Of a stretch of DNA of 42,286 nucleotides, positions 25,979 to 34,516 are shown one piece after another. The notes beneath the pieces were generated by a model, which searched no databases, was not told where the DNA came from, and saw only the letters and a program-made list of their open reading frames with translations. Positions within the stretch are counted from its first letter, which is position 1. Every line of letters starts with the position of its first letter. The position numbers and the translations under genes were made by a program. Origin of the DNA: Verrucomicrobiia bacterium. GTDB taxonomy: Bacteria; Verrucomicrobiota; Verrucomicrobiia; Verrucomicrobiales; DEV007. The DNA is taken from NCBI GenBank assembly GCA_020439945.1, contig JAGRPB010000023.1:1-42286 (forward strand), read 5' to 3'.

Positions 25979-28900
25979 ATTCCCAGAATCCCGCCGATCC
26001 CAATCGCGTCGTTCCGGCCAACATCTGGGACACGCCCGCGTCGAATTCGCCCCCGCCGTTTCCCGGATACGGCGGAGGGGGCGCTTCGCAGGCGGATGGT
26101 TCGGCTTTTGGCGGTTCGCCTCAGCCGCACGCTTCACCGCCGCCTTTCGGCAACCAGGGCAATCAATTTCCCAACTTTTCCGGCACCTTCGGTTCGCCGC
26201 CGGGTGCGGGAGGTGGCGCGCCGCCGCCTCCCAACGGTTTTTCCCCGCCCCCGCCTTCTCCGGTTCAATCGCCCCCGCGGTTCGATGATTCCGTGGTTTC
26301 CGTCCATTGTCCGGTGTGCGGACACGGGCTCAAATTGAATCGCCAACATCTCGGCGTCGAAGGCGAATGCGTTTCCTGCGGAGAGGGAATCGTGGCGGTC
26401 GATGGAGGTCCGGCCGGAATCGTGGTCGAGCGCATTCCCAAGATTGTGAGCCCTCCGCCAACGGTGGAAGTCTCGCCCCCGCCCATGCCGAGCGCGCCGG
26501 AGCCGTCGGCGCCAGTGACTCACCCCTCTCCTCAACCGCCGGTTTCCCCGGCGAATTCGTGGGAAAGTCCGCCGTCGTTTTCACCACAGGGCCGTCAGGA
26601 ATCCTTCGCGATGCCCGCGCCGGGGACTCCTCCCGCATGGCAGTCGCCGGCCGAAGCCAATGGCGTCGCGCCCGCGACCCCGGAGCCGAGGGCGGATTGG
26701 TCGACGCCCGCGTCTCAGCCGGGGCAGCCCGGTCCCGCCGAACCGGTGAATTCCCAGCCGGCTCCGTCAGGCTGGCAACCGCCGGTTTCGCCGGCGACTC
26801 CGGAACCGCCCGCCTCGGCGCCTGCGCCGGATTGGAACGCGAGCTTCCACCAGCCACCGCCGGTTCAGCCTTCACCCCAACCGAACCAGTGGGGCTTTGC
26901 CGCCGCGGCCGAAAGTCGGAACGGAGCGCCCCCCTCGTCGGAAGCGCAACCGCAACCGCAACCGCAGTCCACCCCGGCCCCGGTGCCGCGGGAGATTCCT
27001 TCGTTTCCGCCTTCGGCCGAACCGGCCGCCAATCGGGGTTCCAACGATGGTCCGGTCCCATCCCAGAATCCATTGTTTTCCGGTCCTAATCCGCCGGCCG
27101 ATTCTCCCGCCAACTCTCCGTGGCAGCAGGAATCGGCCCCATCGGTGTTTGCCAGTCCGGGTTCGTTTGGTCAGGCACCGCGGGCTGAGCCGCCAGCGGA
27201 ACGGGCCAATCCGTCGGCACCTGAATCATCTCACCAGTTTTCCGGGAACGGTTTCGGCGGCGGTCAGCCCGCTCCGACGCCGACGCCGGCGCCTGTGGAG
27301 GGATCCTCGTTTTTTCAAGGAACGCCGCCGGCATCCGCCGGACCAGAGATCTCGTCGACGGAGAGCGGAGGAAGTGGACCGGCGACGAATCCCGCGCCGG
27401 CCCCGGCACCGAACCGGGAACAGCCAGCCCAATCTCAACCCGACCCGCCATCGCAGGAGGCGAAGTCGAACGACTTCGCCAATCTTTTCAATTCGCCCCC
27501 TCCGGAGGTGGGATTCAAGAACCAGAGCGCCGAAAAAAACGCGTCATCCGAGGCGGCCGACAGTTTCGCCGCCCTCTTCGCCAGCTCACCGAAACCAGAA
27601 ACGGCGCCATCGTCGCAGGGTGGAAGGAGCGATCCTTCTTCCGGTCCGGCCTGGGAATTGCCGGATCAATTTGGCGGTTCTCAGGCGCCTTCTTCGGCGA
27701 ACGAAAACAAGACGGTCGGGAACCGCGGCGACGACGAATTTCAGTTCGGAGCCGGTCCCTCCAATCCCGCGGCGGCGAAAGGAAAGCAAGATGCGGTCGG
27801 CGATCCCATGCCTTCGATGTCGGAAGGCTTTTCCTCGCTTTTCGGCGGAGGAGGGGACTCGGGCAACGGGGAAACGAATGGTCATCAGCCCTGGAATGCC
27901 TCGCAGGCGGGCAACCCCTCTCATTCTTCCGGCTCTCCGTTCGGGGAACGCCGGTCCGCGGAAGCGCCTTCGCAAAGCGATCCGTGGAACTCCGGAGTGC
28001 AGGCCTCGGATGATGACGGGTCATTTGGATTTCCATCTCCCGCGGCTCAGGGCGTTCCCTCGCCACATCATGTCGCGCCGGAGAAAAAGCGATCGACCGG
28101 GAAGAAGGAAAAAAAATCGAAAGGCATTTTCTCGCCGTTGATCATCGTCGTGTTGGTAATGGGTGCCCTGTTTCTCGGAGCGGTGTTCCTCTTGAAAAAC
28201 TTCGGCGGCGTCGAAGGGGTAAAAGCGCGGATTCTGAAGGTTCTGTCTTCCACCGAAACGGCACCCGCAAGTGCCGCCAGCCAGACGCCGGCCCCGCCAT
28301 CGCCATCTCCGGCGACGGGCGATCCGACTTCGCCACCGGCCGGTTCACCATCGGTGCCTCCGGGCAATCCTCCCACCGAGACAGTTGGGCCGAACGTCCC
28401 TCCGCAAAATTCCGGGGACAATCCGCCGCCCGGGATTCCGGTCGCTCCGGTTCCCGCTGTTTCCGATGGTGCCTCAAACCCAACGCAGGAAGGCACCGGA
28501 ACGAAACCGACCGAGCCCGATCCGTTGGCGCCAGCGACTCCGGTCGCGGCTCCCGATAGCGCGCCATCACCGGCCCAACCCGCGCCGGAAACGCCTGCCG
28601 AGAAATCGCCGGATGCCATGCCACCGGACAACAAGGCGAACGCGGTTTCTCCCGTGGGTGCCACCTCGACGCCGACCCCAATCAAGGCCGCCGAAACTGC
28701 GGAATCCGATCCTGAATCCGCACCGGCGCCTCAGCGCGCGACGCCGATGAACCCCGCGGCCGGGGAACAAGCCGCGGCGCCGGCGGTCCTGCCGGAGGGA
28801 GGCGAATCCGGCACGGACGAGGCCGCGTCGGACAACCCGGGCAAACGAATGGCGGCGATCCTCGAACCGATCGGGACGGAAGTGATTGAGAGTTTCTACA

Positions 28901-29499
28901 AGGCCGAAGGCATCGACGAAAGGGCGTCGTTCGTGATCGATCCGTCCGAAAATCAACCGAAGATGGAGGCTTACTACCGGCGTTATCAATCGTTGCCGAC
29001 GCTTCGCAAAGTGTCCTTCCGCGGCCCCATGCGCGACGCCGCCAGTGGCCGATGGTTCGGTGTTTTCGATGTTTTCGAGAACGAAAATGAAGAGGTTCAC
29101 CGCTGGTGCGTGGTTCAGGTCCGACCCGGTGAGATGAAACTGGACTGGGTCATCTACCAGCAGCTTATCGATGAATCCCTCGATCGTTTCCTCGCCGATC
29201 CCGCCGCGCCTCCGAAGGAATTCCGGCTCGTGATCCGGAAGGGCGACGAGGCCCCCTCCGACCAGAATCCGTGGCCCGGGACCACGTGGGAGTTGCAGTT
29301 GAGCCCACCGCTCGACACCGCCGCGCCCCGCATTCTGCAGGTGAAGGACAGCGAACTCCAGTCACTCGGCCTCGATCAAGCCCTCATCGGAGGCAACGCC
29401 CGCATCGGCCGGGTCGAACTGAGCTGGGTACCGAGCGATCTCGAGCCTCTCACCCGGGTGCCCACCGTTACCAAGGTGCTGGGTTGGGGCGCTTGGTGA
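25975..29499 (+). CDS. Giant Pro-rich disordered membrane protein with a zinc ribbon (twin B)
   Basis: 1,174 residues. The N-terminal 700 residues are Pro/Ser/Ala/Asn/Gln-rich and disordered. A Cys4 zinc ribbon lies at Cys112, 115, 132 and 135 with the same spacing and RxHLGxxGxC core as twin A. Ten or so W-x-x-P-like motifs and three FxxLF motifs (F501, F531, F619) dot the disordered part. A Lys patch and a single membrane helix (about 717-741, SPLIIVVLVMGALFLGAVFL) follow, then a Pro-rich linker and a folded domain at about 956-1174 (opening RMAAILEPIGTEVIESFYK). That domain resembles NTF2-like periplasmic domains of PVC-group proteins. Translation is coupled to twin A by a 4-base overlap. 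Function is unknown. Confidence 0.85.
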   Translation: MNSQNPADPNRVVPANIWDTPASNSPPPFPGYGGGGASQADGSAFGGSPQPHASPPPFGNQGNQFPNFSGTFGSPPGAGGGAPPPPNGFSPPPPSPVQSPPRFDDSVVSVHCPVCGHGLKLNRQHLGVEGECVSCGEGIVAVDGGPAGIVVERIPKIVSPPPTVEVSPPPMPSAPEPSAPVTHPSPQPPVSPANSWESPPSFSPQGRQESFAMPAPGTPPAWQSPAEANGVAPATPEPRADWSTPASQPGQPGPAEPVNSQPAPSGWQPPVSPATPEPPASAPAPDWNASFHQPPPVQPSPQPNQWGFAAAAESRNGAPPSSEAQPQPQPQSTPAPVPREIPSFPPSAEPAANRGSNDGPVPSQNPLFSGPNPPADSPANSPWQQESAPSVFASPGSFGQAPRAEPPAERANPSAPESSHQFSGNGFGGGQPAPTPTPAPVEGSSFFQGTPPASAGPEISSTESGGSGPATNPAPAPAPNREQPAQSQPDPPSQEAKSNDFANLFNSPPPEVGFKNQSAEKNASSEAADSFAALFASSPKPETAPSSQGGRSDPSSGPAWELPDQFGGSQAPSSANENKTVGNRGDDEFQFGAGPSNPAAAKGKQDAVGDPMPSMSEGFSSLFGGGGDSGNGETNGHQPWNASQAGNPSHSSGSPFGERRSAEAPSQSDPWNSGVQASDDDGSFGFPSPAAQGVPSPHHVAPEKKRSTGKKEKKSKGIFSPLIIVVLVMGALFLGAVFLLKNFGGVEGVKARILKVLSSTETAPASAASQTPAPPSPSPATGDPTSPPAGSPSVPPGNPPTETVGPNVPPQNSGDNPPPGIPVAPVPAVSDGASNPTQEGTGTKPTEPDPLAPATPVAAPDSAPSPAQPAPETPAEKSPDAMPPDNKANAVSPVGATSTPTPIKAAETAESDPESAPAPQRATPMNPAAGEQAAAPAVLPEGGESGTDEAASDNPGKRMAAILEPIGTEVIESFYKAEGIDERASFVIDPSENQPKMEAYYRRYQSLPTLRKVSFRGPMRDAASGRWFGVFDVFENENEEVHRWCVVQVRPGEMKLDWVIYQQLIDESLDRFLADPAAPPKEFRLVIRKGDEAPSDQNPWPGTTWELQLSPPLDTAAPRILQVKDSELQSLGLDQALIGGNARIGRVELSWVPSDLEPLTRVPTVTKVLGWGAW

Positions 29500-29501
29500 T
29501 C

Positions 29502-29560
29502 GGACCCGGATTTTTCCACCGGTTGCGTCTCGTGGTTTGGTGGGGGACGGTTTCGGGTCC
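29502..29560. other. Stem-loop between twin B and the binding-protein gene
   Basis: GGACCCG (29502-29508) pairs with CGGGTCC (29554-29560), and CCACC/GGTGG (29516-29520, 29539-29543) can form an inner stem. It fills most of the 76-base gap. It could be a partial terminator or mRNA processing site that sets transporter levels. No U-tract follows. Confidence 0.35.
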
Positions 29561-29575
29561 TTGAGGTAAATCCCC

Positions 29576-31702
29576 ATGTTCCTCTGCCTGCGAGCCCTCG
29601 TTCTCCTCGTCCCGGTCGCGATCGTCGCCGGAATCGTCTGGCTGGCGGGACAGGCCCGGCAGTTGTCCTATCGGAACGATGACGATCTCGTGGTGGCGGT
29701 CCGTGAGGTGCCGACCCGATTCGATCCCCTGATGCCGGGGAGCGGGTTCGAGAGGGAAGTCACCGAACTGATTTTCGACCGGTTGCTCCGGCTCGATGAC
29801 GATCTTCGCCAGCGACCACACCTGCTCGACAGTTGGGAATACCGCCACCGAGCGACCTGCTATTTCACCGGGGAAAAGACCGCGTCGGAAGCGGCCGGGA
29901 TTCTCGCCACTCAGCGAGATCTCTGGCCCGAATGGCACCTCGTCGACGCGGTGCTCGACGGTGACCAGATGCACCTGATGTCTTCCGATCCCGAGAGACG
30001 GTGGCTCGACGAAATCGTCAATCGCTTCGATCCGAAGTCGCTCGTTTCGTTGCTTCACGTGCGGCTCCGGCTCCGAGAGGCCGTCGATCGATCCCTGTCC
30101 GATTTCCTGGCCGGTTCGGTAGAAAAAAACCAGCTCAAACATCTCGATTACGACGGCGACAAGATTGCCAACCTGTACCTGCTCGGTGACACGGATCTGT
30201 TTCTCAAGGAGCTGAGACTCTACTACGAATCGAACCGGAACCTCGAACCCTCCATCGAAATCATCGGTCCGGTGAATCGGCTGGCCGAACTCGATTTCGA
30301 TCTCGTGTTGCGTGAGGACCTTCGCTGGCACGATGGTCAGCCGGTCACGGCGGACGATCTGCTGTTCACTTTCGAGGAGGTTACCCGGGCCGGTTCGGAA
30401 TCCCCCTTGCGAGACGCCTTCTCCTTCGTGGAAAGCGCCGAAGTCATCGACGATCATCGGCTGCGGACCCATTTGCAGGAATTCTACGCGCCGGCCCTGG
30501 AGCGATGGGGAAAACTGACGTTATTGCCGGCTCACCTCCTGCGTCAGGCTGTCGGTCCGGAAACGTGGCGGGATTTTTTCGCGCGGCCCGTCGGCACGGG
30601 GCCCTACCGGATCGAGTCGGTCACGCCCGGCCGGTCGCTGGAACTGGTCGCCAACACCGACTATTTCCGGGGATGCCCGCGGCAAACACACCTGCGTTAT
30701 CGACGCCTGGCCGATCCCGCGCAGCGGAAAATTGAATGGCGTCTGGGCCGGGTCGATGCGATGGCGCCCGCGCCGGATGAGGAGCGTTGGCTCCGTGAGG
30801 AATCGGGGCAGGCGAAGGCCGCAATGGTCCGCGACGTGGGACGGTACCAGTCATTCGTCACCTGGAACCTCGATCGGCCGATCTTCGCCGATCCGCGGGT
30901 GCGACGCGGCCTGGCTCACCTCATCGATGTGGAAGGTCTCCTGAAATCGGTTCCCGGGACCGAGGCGACGCCTTGGAAGGGGCTCTTTTTCCCCGGCAGT
31001 TGGTTTTGTGAGGATTCGCCCGGTCCGCTCTCGCCGGATGAGAAACTGGCCGTCGAATCATTCGAAGCGGCCGGTTGGGAACGCGGGGAAGAGGGATCAT
31101 GGCGGACCAAAGAGGGTCAGGTCGTGGAACTGACCCTGTCTTATGACGAAGCCGACCCTCTTCATTCGCGCCTCGCGAAATTGCTGGAGGCTCAGTGGAA
31201 ATCCGGGGGCGTCAACATTCGTCTCGAACCCATGGAATGGCGTTCGCTCATTGAAGATCGATTGGCTCCCCGGGAGTTTGATGCCTTGCTTTTGAGCTGG
31301 GAATTGGATTTCAGCCGGGATCACTACGCAGTCTGGCATTCCTCCGAAGCCGGGCCCGGTGGGACGAACTTTTCGGGTTTGCGGAACCAGGAGGTCGACG
31401 CCCTGCTCGAGAGATTGCGACGCGAGCGCGAGGATGCGGCGGTGATCGCGACGGCGACGGAATTGCAGGAGGAGATTCGCGAACTTCAACCCTGTCTCTT
31501 TGTGTGCAACGTCGGGCGGGAACTGGCCTACCGGACGGAAGCCGTCGAACAGGCGCGCCCGGGCGCCGAGGGCGAATGGACCACCGGTCCGGTGACCGTG
31601 GGGCGGGCCGGGCTCTTCGCGAGTCGGCCGTGGTGGGTGCGAAATTCGAAACCGCGGGAGAAGTCGGGAGATCCCGGCGCGAGCGAGACACCGGAGCCCT
31701 GA
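29576..31702 (+). CDS. Peptide-type ABC transporter substrate-binding protein with a large insertion
   Basis: 708 residues against roughly 520-600 for usual SBP_bac_5 proteins. An N-terminal membrane anchor (about 5-24) replaces a cleavable signal or lipobox. The family start is clear (LVVAVREVPTRFDPLMPG, then ELIFDRLLRLDDD). After DSWEY about 145 extra residues (about 91-236) follow before the fold resumes with FDLVLREDLRWHDGQPVTADD. Later family segments are intact (GTGPYRIESV, LAKLLEAQWKSGGV). It should deliver peptides or similar solutes to the permeases encoded next. The start has a rare Shine-Dalgarno-like GAGGT eight bases upstream. The nearby stem-loop at 29502-29560 separates it from twin B, which has the same orientation. 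Confidence 0.92.
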   Translation: MFLCLRALVLLVPVAIVAGIVWLAGQARQLSYRNDDDLVVAVREVPTRFDPLMPGSGFEREVTELIFDRLLRLDDDLRQRPHLLDSWEYRHRATCYFTGEKTASEAAGILATQRDLWPEWHLVDAVLDGDQMHLMSSDPERRWLDEIVNRFDPKSLVSLLHVRLRLREAVDRSLSDFLAGSVEKNQLKHLDYDGDKIANLYLLGDTDLFLKELRLYYESNRNLEPSIEIIGPVNRLAELDFDLVLREDLRWHDGQPVTADDLLFTFEEVTRAGSESPLRDAFSFVESAEVIDDHRLRTHLQEFYAPALERWGKLTLLPAHLLRQAVGPETWRDFFARPVGTGPYRIESVTPGRSLELVANTDYFRGCPRQTHLRYRRLADPAQRKIEWRLGRVDAMAPAPDEERWLREESGQAKAAMVRDVGRYQSFVTWNLDRPIFADPRVRRGLAHLIDVEGLLKSVPGTEATPWKGLFFPGSWFCEDSPGPLSPDEKLAVESFEAAGWERGEEGSWRTKEGQVVELTLSYDEADPLHSRLAKLLEAQWKSGGVNIRLEPMEWRSLIEDRLAPREFDALLLSWELDFSRDHYAVWHSSEAGPGGTNFSGLRNQEVDALLERLRREREDAAVIATATELQEEIRELQPCLFVCNVGRELAYRTEAVEQARPGAEGEWTTGPVTVGRAGLFASRPWWVRNSKPREKSGDPGASETPEP

Positions 31703-31720
31703 TCCCTACGTCAAACCTCC

Positions 31721-32599
31721 ATGATCACGTTTCTTCTCCGCCGCCTTTTGCTCCTTTTGCCTCGCCTGATCCTGGGCTGGGCGGCGGTGGTGGTGGTGAT
31801 CGAGTTCTCGATGACGGGTTCCGCTGGTTCGGGAGGGCGAAGTCCCGCCCTGTTCAAGATGCTCGCCACTGGAGAGCGACCGGATTCGTCGGGAGAACTC
31901 TGGCGAGATTCCTGGTGGCACGCCGGTCTGGCGAGCCTGGAAGTGACCGCGCTGGCGACCCTGTTGCTGTTGGCCTTCGGACCATTGCTGGGAGTGCTGA
32001 CGGCCCGTTTCCGGCGCTTTGCGTGGTTCGAGGTGATGCTCTCTCCCTTTCTCCTGGCGGCTTGGATCCCCGGATTCTGGTTGGCTTGCCTGCTGGTATG
32101 GGCGCAATTCGAATTCTGGAATCAACCGGGATTCGCCGACGCCGATGCGGCAACCGGGGGACCGGTGCGTTGGGAATCACTCTGGCGAATCGTGCTGGTC
32201 GCGGTGCCGGTGGCGTTGCCCGCCATCGGATGGCAGTTGCGCCGAGTGGGCGGTGCACTCAAGCGGACGGCCCGGGCTCCGCATGTGCGGGCGACCCTCT
32301 CGAGGGGAGTGGGTGGCGCCACGCTTTTCTACCGGCATATTTTTCGCAACTCGCTGGAACCGTTGATTCGTTCCTTCGATCGGGTGCTGCCGGTGATGTT
32401 GGGAATGCAGCTGGTGATCGAATGGGCGTCGCGGTATCCCGGACTGGGGCGATTGGCGGTGGACAGCGCCCGAGCCTCGGAATTCTCCGGTCTGCTGGCT
32501 GCGGGTCTGGCGATGGTTTCGGTGACGGTGGCGGCTCGATGGCTTGGCGAAACGATCTGGGCAATGAGAATTCGAAAGGTTCCGGTGCCAAACCGGTGA
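31721..32599 (+). CDS. ABC transporter permease, DppB/OppB type
   Basis: 292 residues, somewhat shorter than the usual 300-340. The start MITFLLRRLLLLLPRLILGW is the typical first membrane helix after an FLLRR lead. Further helices follow (LEVTALATLLLLAFGPLLGV, MLSPFLLAAWIPGFWL, IVLVAVPVALPAIGWQL). The cytoplasmic EAA-like coupling loop is GATLFYRHIFRNSLEPLI, matching the pattern that docks on the ATPase. After it come LPVMLGMQLVIEWASRYPGLG and the C-terminal helices. It forms half of the membrane channel with the next gene product. It begins 18 bases after the binding-protein gene and ends 19 bases before the second permease, so the genes are one operon. Confidence 0.92.
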   Translation: MITFLLRRLLLLLPRLILGWAAVVVVIEFSMTGSAGSGGRSPALFKMLATGERPDSSGELWRDSWWHAGLASLEVTALATLLLLAFGPLLGVLTARFRRFAWFEVMLSPFLLAAWIPGFWLACLLVWAQFEFWNQPGFADADAATGGPVRWESLWRIVLVAVPVALPAIGWQLRRVGGALKRTARAPHVRATLSRGVGGATLFYRHIFRNSLEPLIRSFDRVLPVMLGMQLVIEWASRYPGLGRLAVDSARASEFSGLLAAGLAMVSVTVAARWLGETIWAMRIRKVPVPNR

Positions 32600-32618
32600 A
32601 TCCAGGTGAGCGAAAATC

Positions 32619-33527
32619 ATGGGAAGTGAAAATCAGAACCGGCGTCGATCGCGAGTTTCGGAAATGTTTCCGAAAGTCTGGCGGTCGATCGTGACCCGCT
32701 GGGACCACTATCTCTTCGGGGTTGGCTACGGGTTGGTGTTTGGATTTTTCGGAATCACGGCTCTGGTGGTGGACACACCGCAGGCCGATGTGCCAAACGG
32801 TCTCGGCGAAGTCTCGACCGCGTCGGCTCCGACGTCGCGACATTGGTTTGGCACCAATCGCGACGGGATGGATCTGCTCGGTCCGACGCTGGCCGCGGCG
32901 GGGAGGTCCGCGTGGCTGACCCTGGTGGCGGTGGTGCTGGGTTCTTCGTCGGGCCTGGCGGTCGCCGCGAGCGCTTTCCTGATCGGCAGCGATCGCGGCT
33001 ACCGGGCACTGGCGGCATTCCAGTCGGGGATAGGCCTGGTTCCGGCTCTGTTAATGATGTTCATTCTGGCGGCCGGATTCGGCGCCGGGGTGGGGGCGAC
33101 CATCTTGATGCTCGGGGCGTTGTGCCTGGGATTCGTGGCCGGCCGTGGCGCGAATTGGTGCGTGGCGTGGGAAGACGGTGGCGACGTGATTTCGGCCCGG
33201 GCGCTGGGTTTTTCCCGACGTCGGATCCTCCAGGAGCTGCTGTTTCCCCGGCTCTGGCCGAAGGCGGCGGCGACGGCGGCGACCCTGTTGCCCGCGGCGC
33301 TTGTCGCGGAAGCGGCGCTGGGGTTTTCCGGAGCGGGCGCCTCGGTCGCGGCGGCGAACGGCAGGATCGGGGTGATGCTCGGAGTGGGGCGCGAAACGAT
33401 GTTCGACCTGCCGTGGATGATCATCAGCTCCGGCGCGGTGCTCTGGGTGCTGACCATGGTCCTGGCCGGACTCGCCTGGGCCGTGCGCCGGACCCTGGAC
33501 GAGCCGGTCGATGAACGCTGGTTTTGA
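32619..33527 (+). CDS. ABC transporter permease, DppC/OppC type
   Basis: 302 residues. The N-terminal cytoplasmic stretch leads to a first membrane helix (YLFGVGYGLVFGFFGITALV). The periplasmic GTNRDGMDLLGPTL corresponds to the GTDxxGRD motif of DppC permeases. The EAA coupling loop is ARALGFSRRRILQELLFPRLW, a good match. Downstream helices end with MVLAGLAWAVRRTLDEP. It pairs with the upstream DppB-type protein. Start at 32619 has a Shine-Dalgarno-like AGGTGA eight to nine bases upstream, one of the few in this window. The ATPase gene follows after 18 bases. Substrate specificity cannot be read from sequence. Confidence 0.92.
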   Translation: MGSENQNRRRSRVSEMFPKVWRSIVTRWDHYLFGVGYGLVFGFFGITALVVDTPQADVPNGLGEVSTASAPTSRHWFGTNRDGMDLLGPTLAAAGRSAWLTLVAVVLGSSSGLAVAASAFLIGSDRGYRALAAFQSGIGLVPALLMMFILAAGFGAGVGATILMLGALCLGFVAGRGANWCVAWEDGGDVISARALGFSRRRILQELLFPRLWPKAAATAATLLPAALVAEAALGFSGAGASVAAANGRIGVMLGVGRETMFDLPWMIISSGAVLWVLTMVLAGLAWAVRRTLDEPVDERWF

Positions 33528-33545
33528 ATCGAACCCCCAGTTTCC

Positions 33546-34430
33546 ATGTTCCCCATGCTGAAAATCCAGGATTTGACCGTCGCCTATTCCCGAAAGGGGG
33601 CTGCTCCGGCGATCGCGTTGAGAGGTCTGACGTTCGATCTGCGGCCGGGCGAGGTGGTGGCGCTCATCGGCGGCGTCGGTTCGGGAAAAACCACGCTGCT
33701 CCGGCTCCTGGCCGGTAGATTGCCGCGCGGCTCGGAGATTCTCGGCGGACGGGTGATGCTCGTTGGGGAGGCGGAATCCGAAACCGATTTGCTGAAACTG
33801 CGATCGCTCTCTTGGCGAAAACTGCGGCGTACTCGCATCGCCACGTTTTTTCCGCGAATTGGCGATCACTGGAATCCCGAACGAACGCTGCGCCAGCATC
33901 TCCAGGAGGCGATCCAACTGGCGGGAAAGACGCGCGAACTCAGGTCGGAGAAAGACTGGATGCCGGCATTCTACGATGTGGGGTTGATCGAGCCGGAACA
34001 GATCCTGGGGCGTTACCCCGGCGAAGTTTCGGCGCTGGTTCAGACACGGCTTCTCATGGCGATGGCCCTGCTGACGGGCGCCGATCTCTGGATCGCGGAT
34101 GAGGCGACCACCTCGCTCGACGCGACGGGAGAAGACCAGGTGCTGAGGCTGTTTCGCGAGTTGTGTGCGAAACACGACCTCGGCTTGATTTTCGCCAGCG
34201 CCGACGTCGGCTGCATCGAGCGACTCGCCGACCGCGTCCTTGTCCTCTACGAAGGTGGGGTGGTCGAATCCGGGAGGGTGGCCGATTTGTTGAGCCGTCC
34301 CAAGAATCGCTACACCCGGGCCCTGCTGGATACCTTGCCGCGCCTCGGGGAACGCCGGAGCCGGCTCGGAGAAATCGATCGTTCCGCCGTGCAGGACGCC
34401 ATGGATGCGACCTTCGGGGTCGAGAATTGA
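33546..34430 (+). CDS. ABC transporter ATPase, DppD type, with degenerate catalytic motifs
   Basis: 294 residues. Walker A is intact (GGVGSGKT, Lys48), as is Walker B with the catalytic Glu (LWIADEATTSLD, Asp185-Glu186). Three other motifs are abnormal. The Q-loop reads FFPRIGDHWNP with Pro103 where Gln is expected. The signature normally LSGGxxQR reads VSALVQTR (161-168). The switch His of the H-loop is replaced (FASADVG, Ala219). The C-terminal oligopeptide-family extension RYTRALLDTLP is present. It should power the two permeases, but with these losses it may hydrolyse ATP poorly or be regulatory. The usual second ATPase (DppF) is absent from the cluster. The gpmI gene follows 86 bases on. 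Confidence 0.9.
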   Translation: MFPMLKIQDLTVAYSRKGAAPAIALRGLTFDLRPGEVVALIGGVGSGKTTLLRLLAGRLPRGSEILGGRVMLVGEAESETDLLKLRSLSWRKLRRTRIATFFPRIGDHWNPERTLRQHLQEAIQLAGKTRELRSEKDWMPAFYDVGLIEPEQILGRYPGEVSALVQTRLLMAMALLTGADLWIADEATTSLDATGEDQVLRLFRELCAKHDLGLIFASADVGCIERLADRVLVLYEGGVVESGRVADLLSRPKNRYTRALLDTLPRLGERRSRLGEIDRSAVQDAMDATFGVEN

Positions 34431-34516
34431 GCCTGGCGAGTGCCCGGCGGTGGCCGAGTCCTCAATCTTTCCGGCTCGGCGCTTGCGCTTTCCTCATTTC
34501 CGGGGAACTTCCCGCC

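Noticed and set aside
34163..34516. Upstream in-frame extension of gpmI
   Set aside because: It overlaps the ABC ATPase gene and adds residues absent from the family; the start at 34517 gives the normal length.
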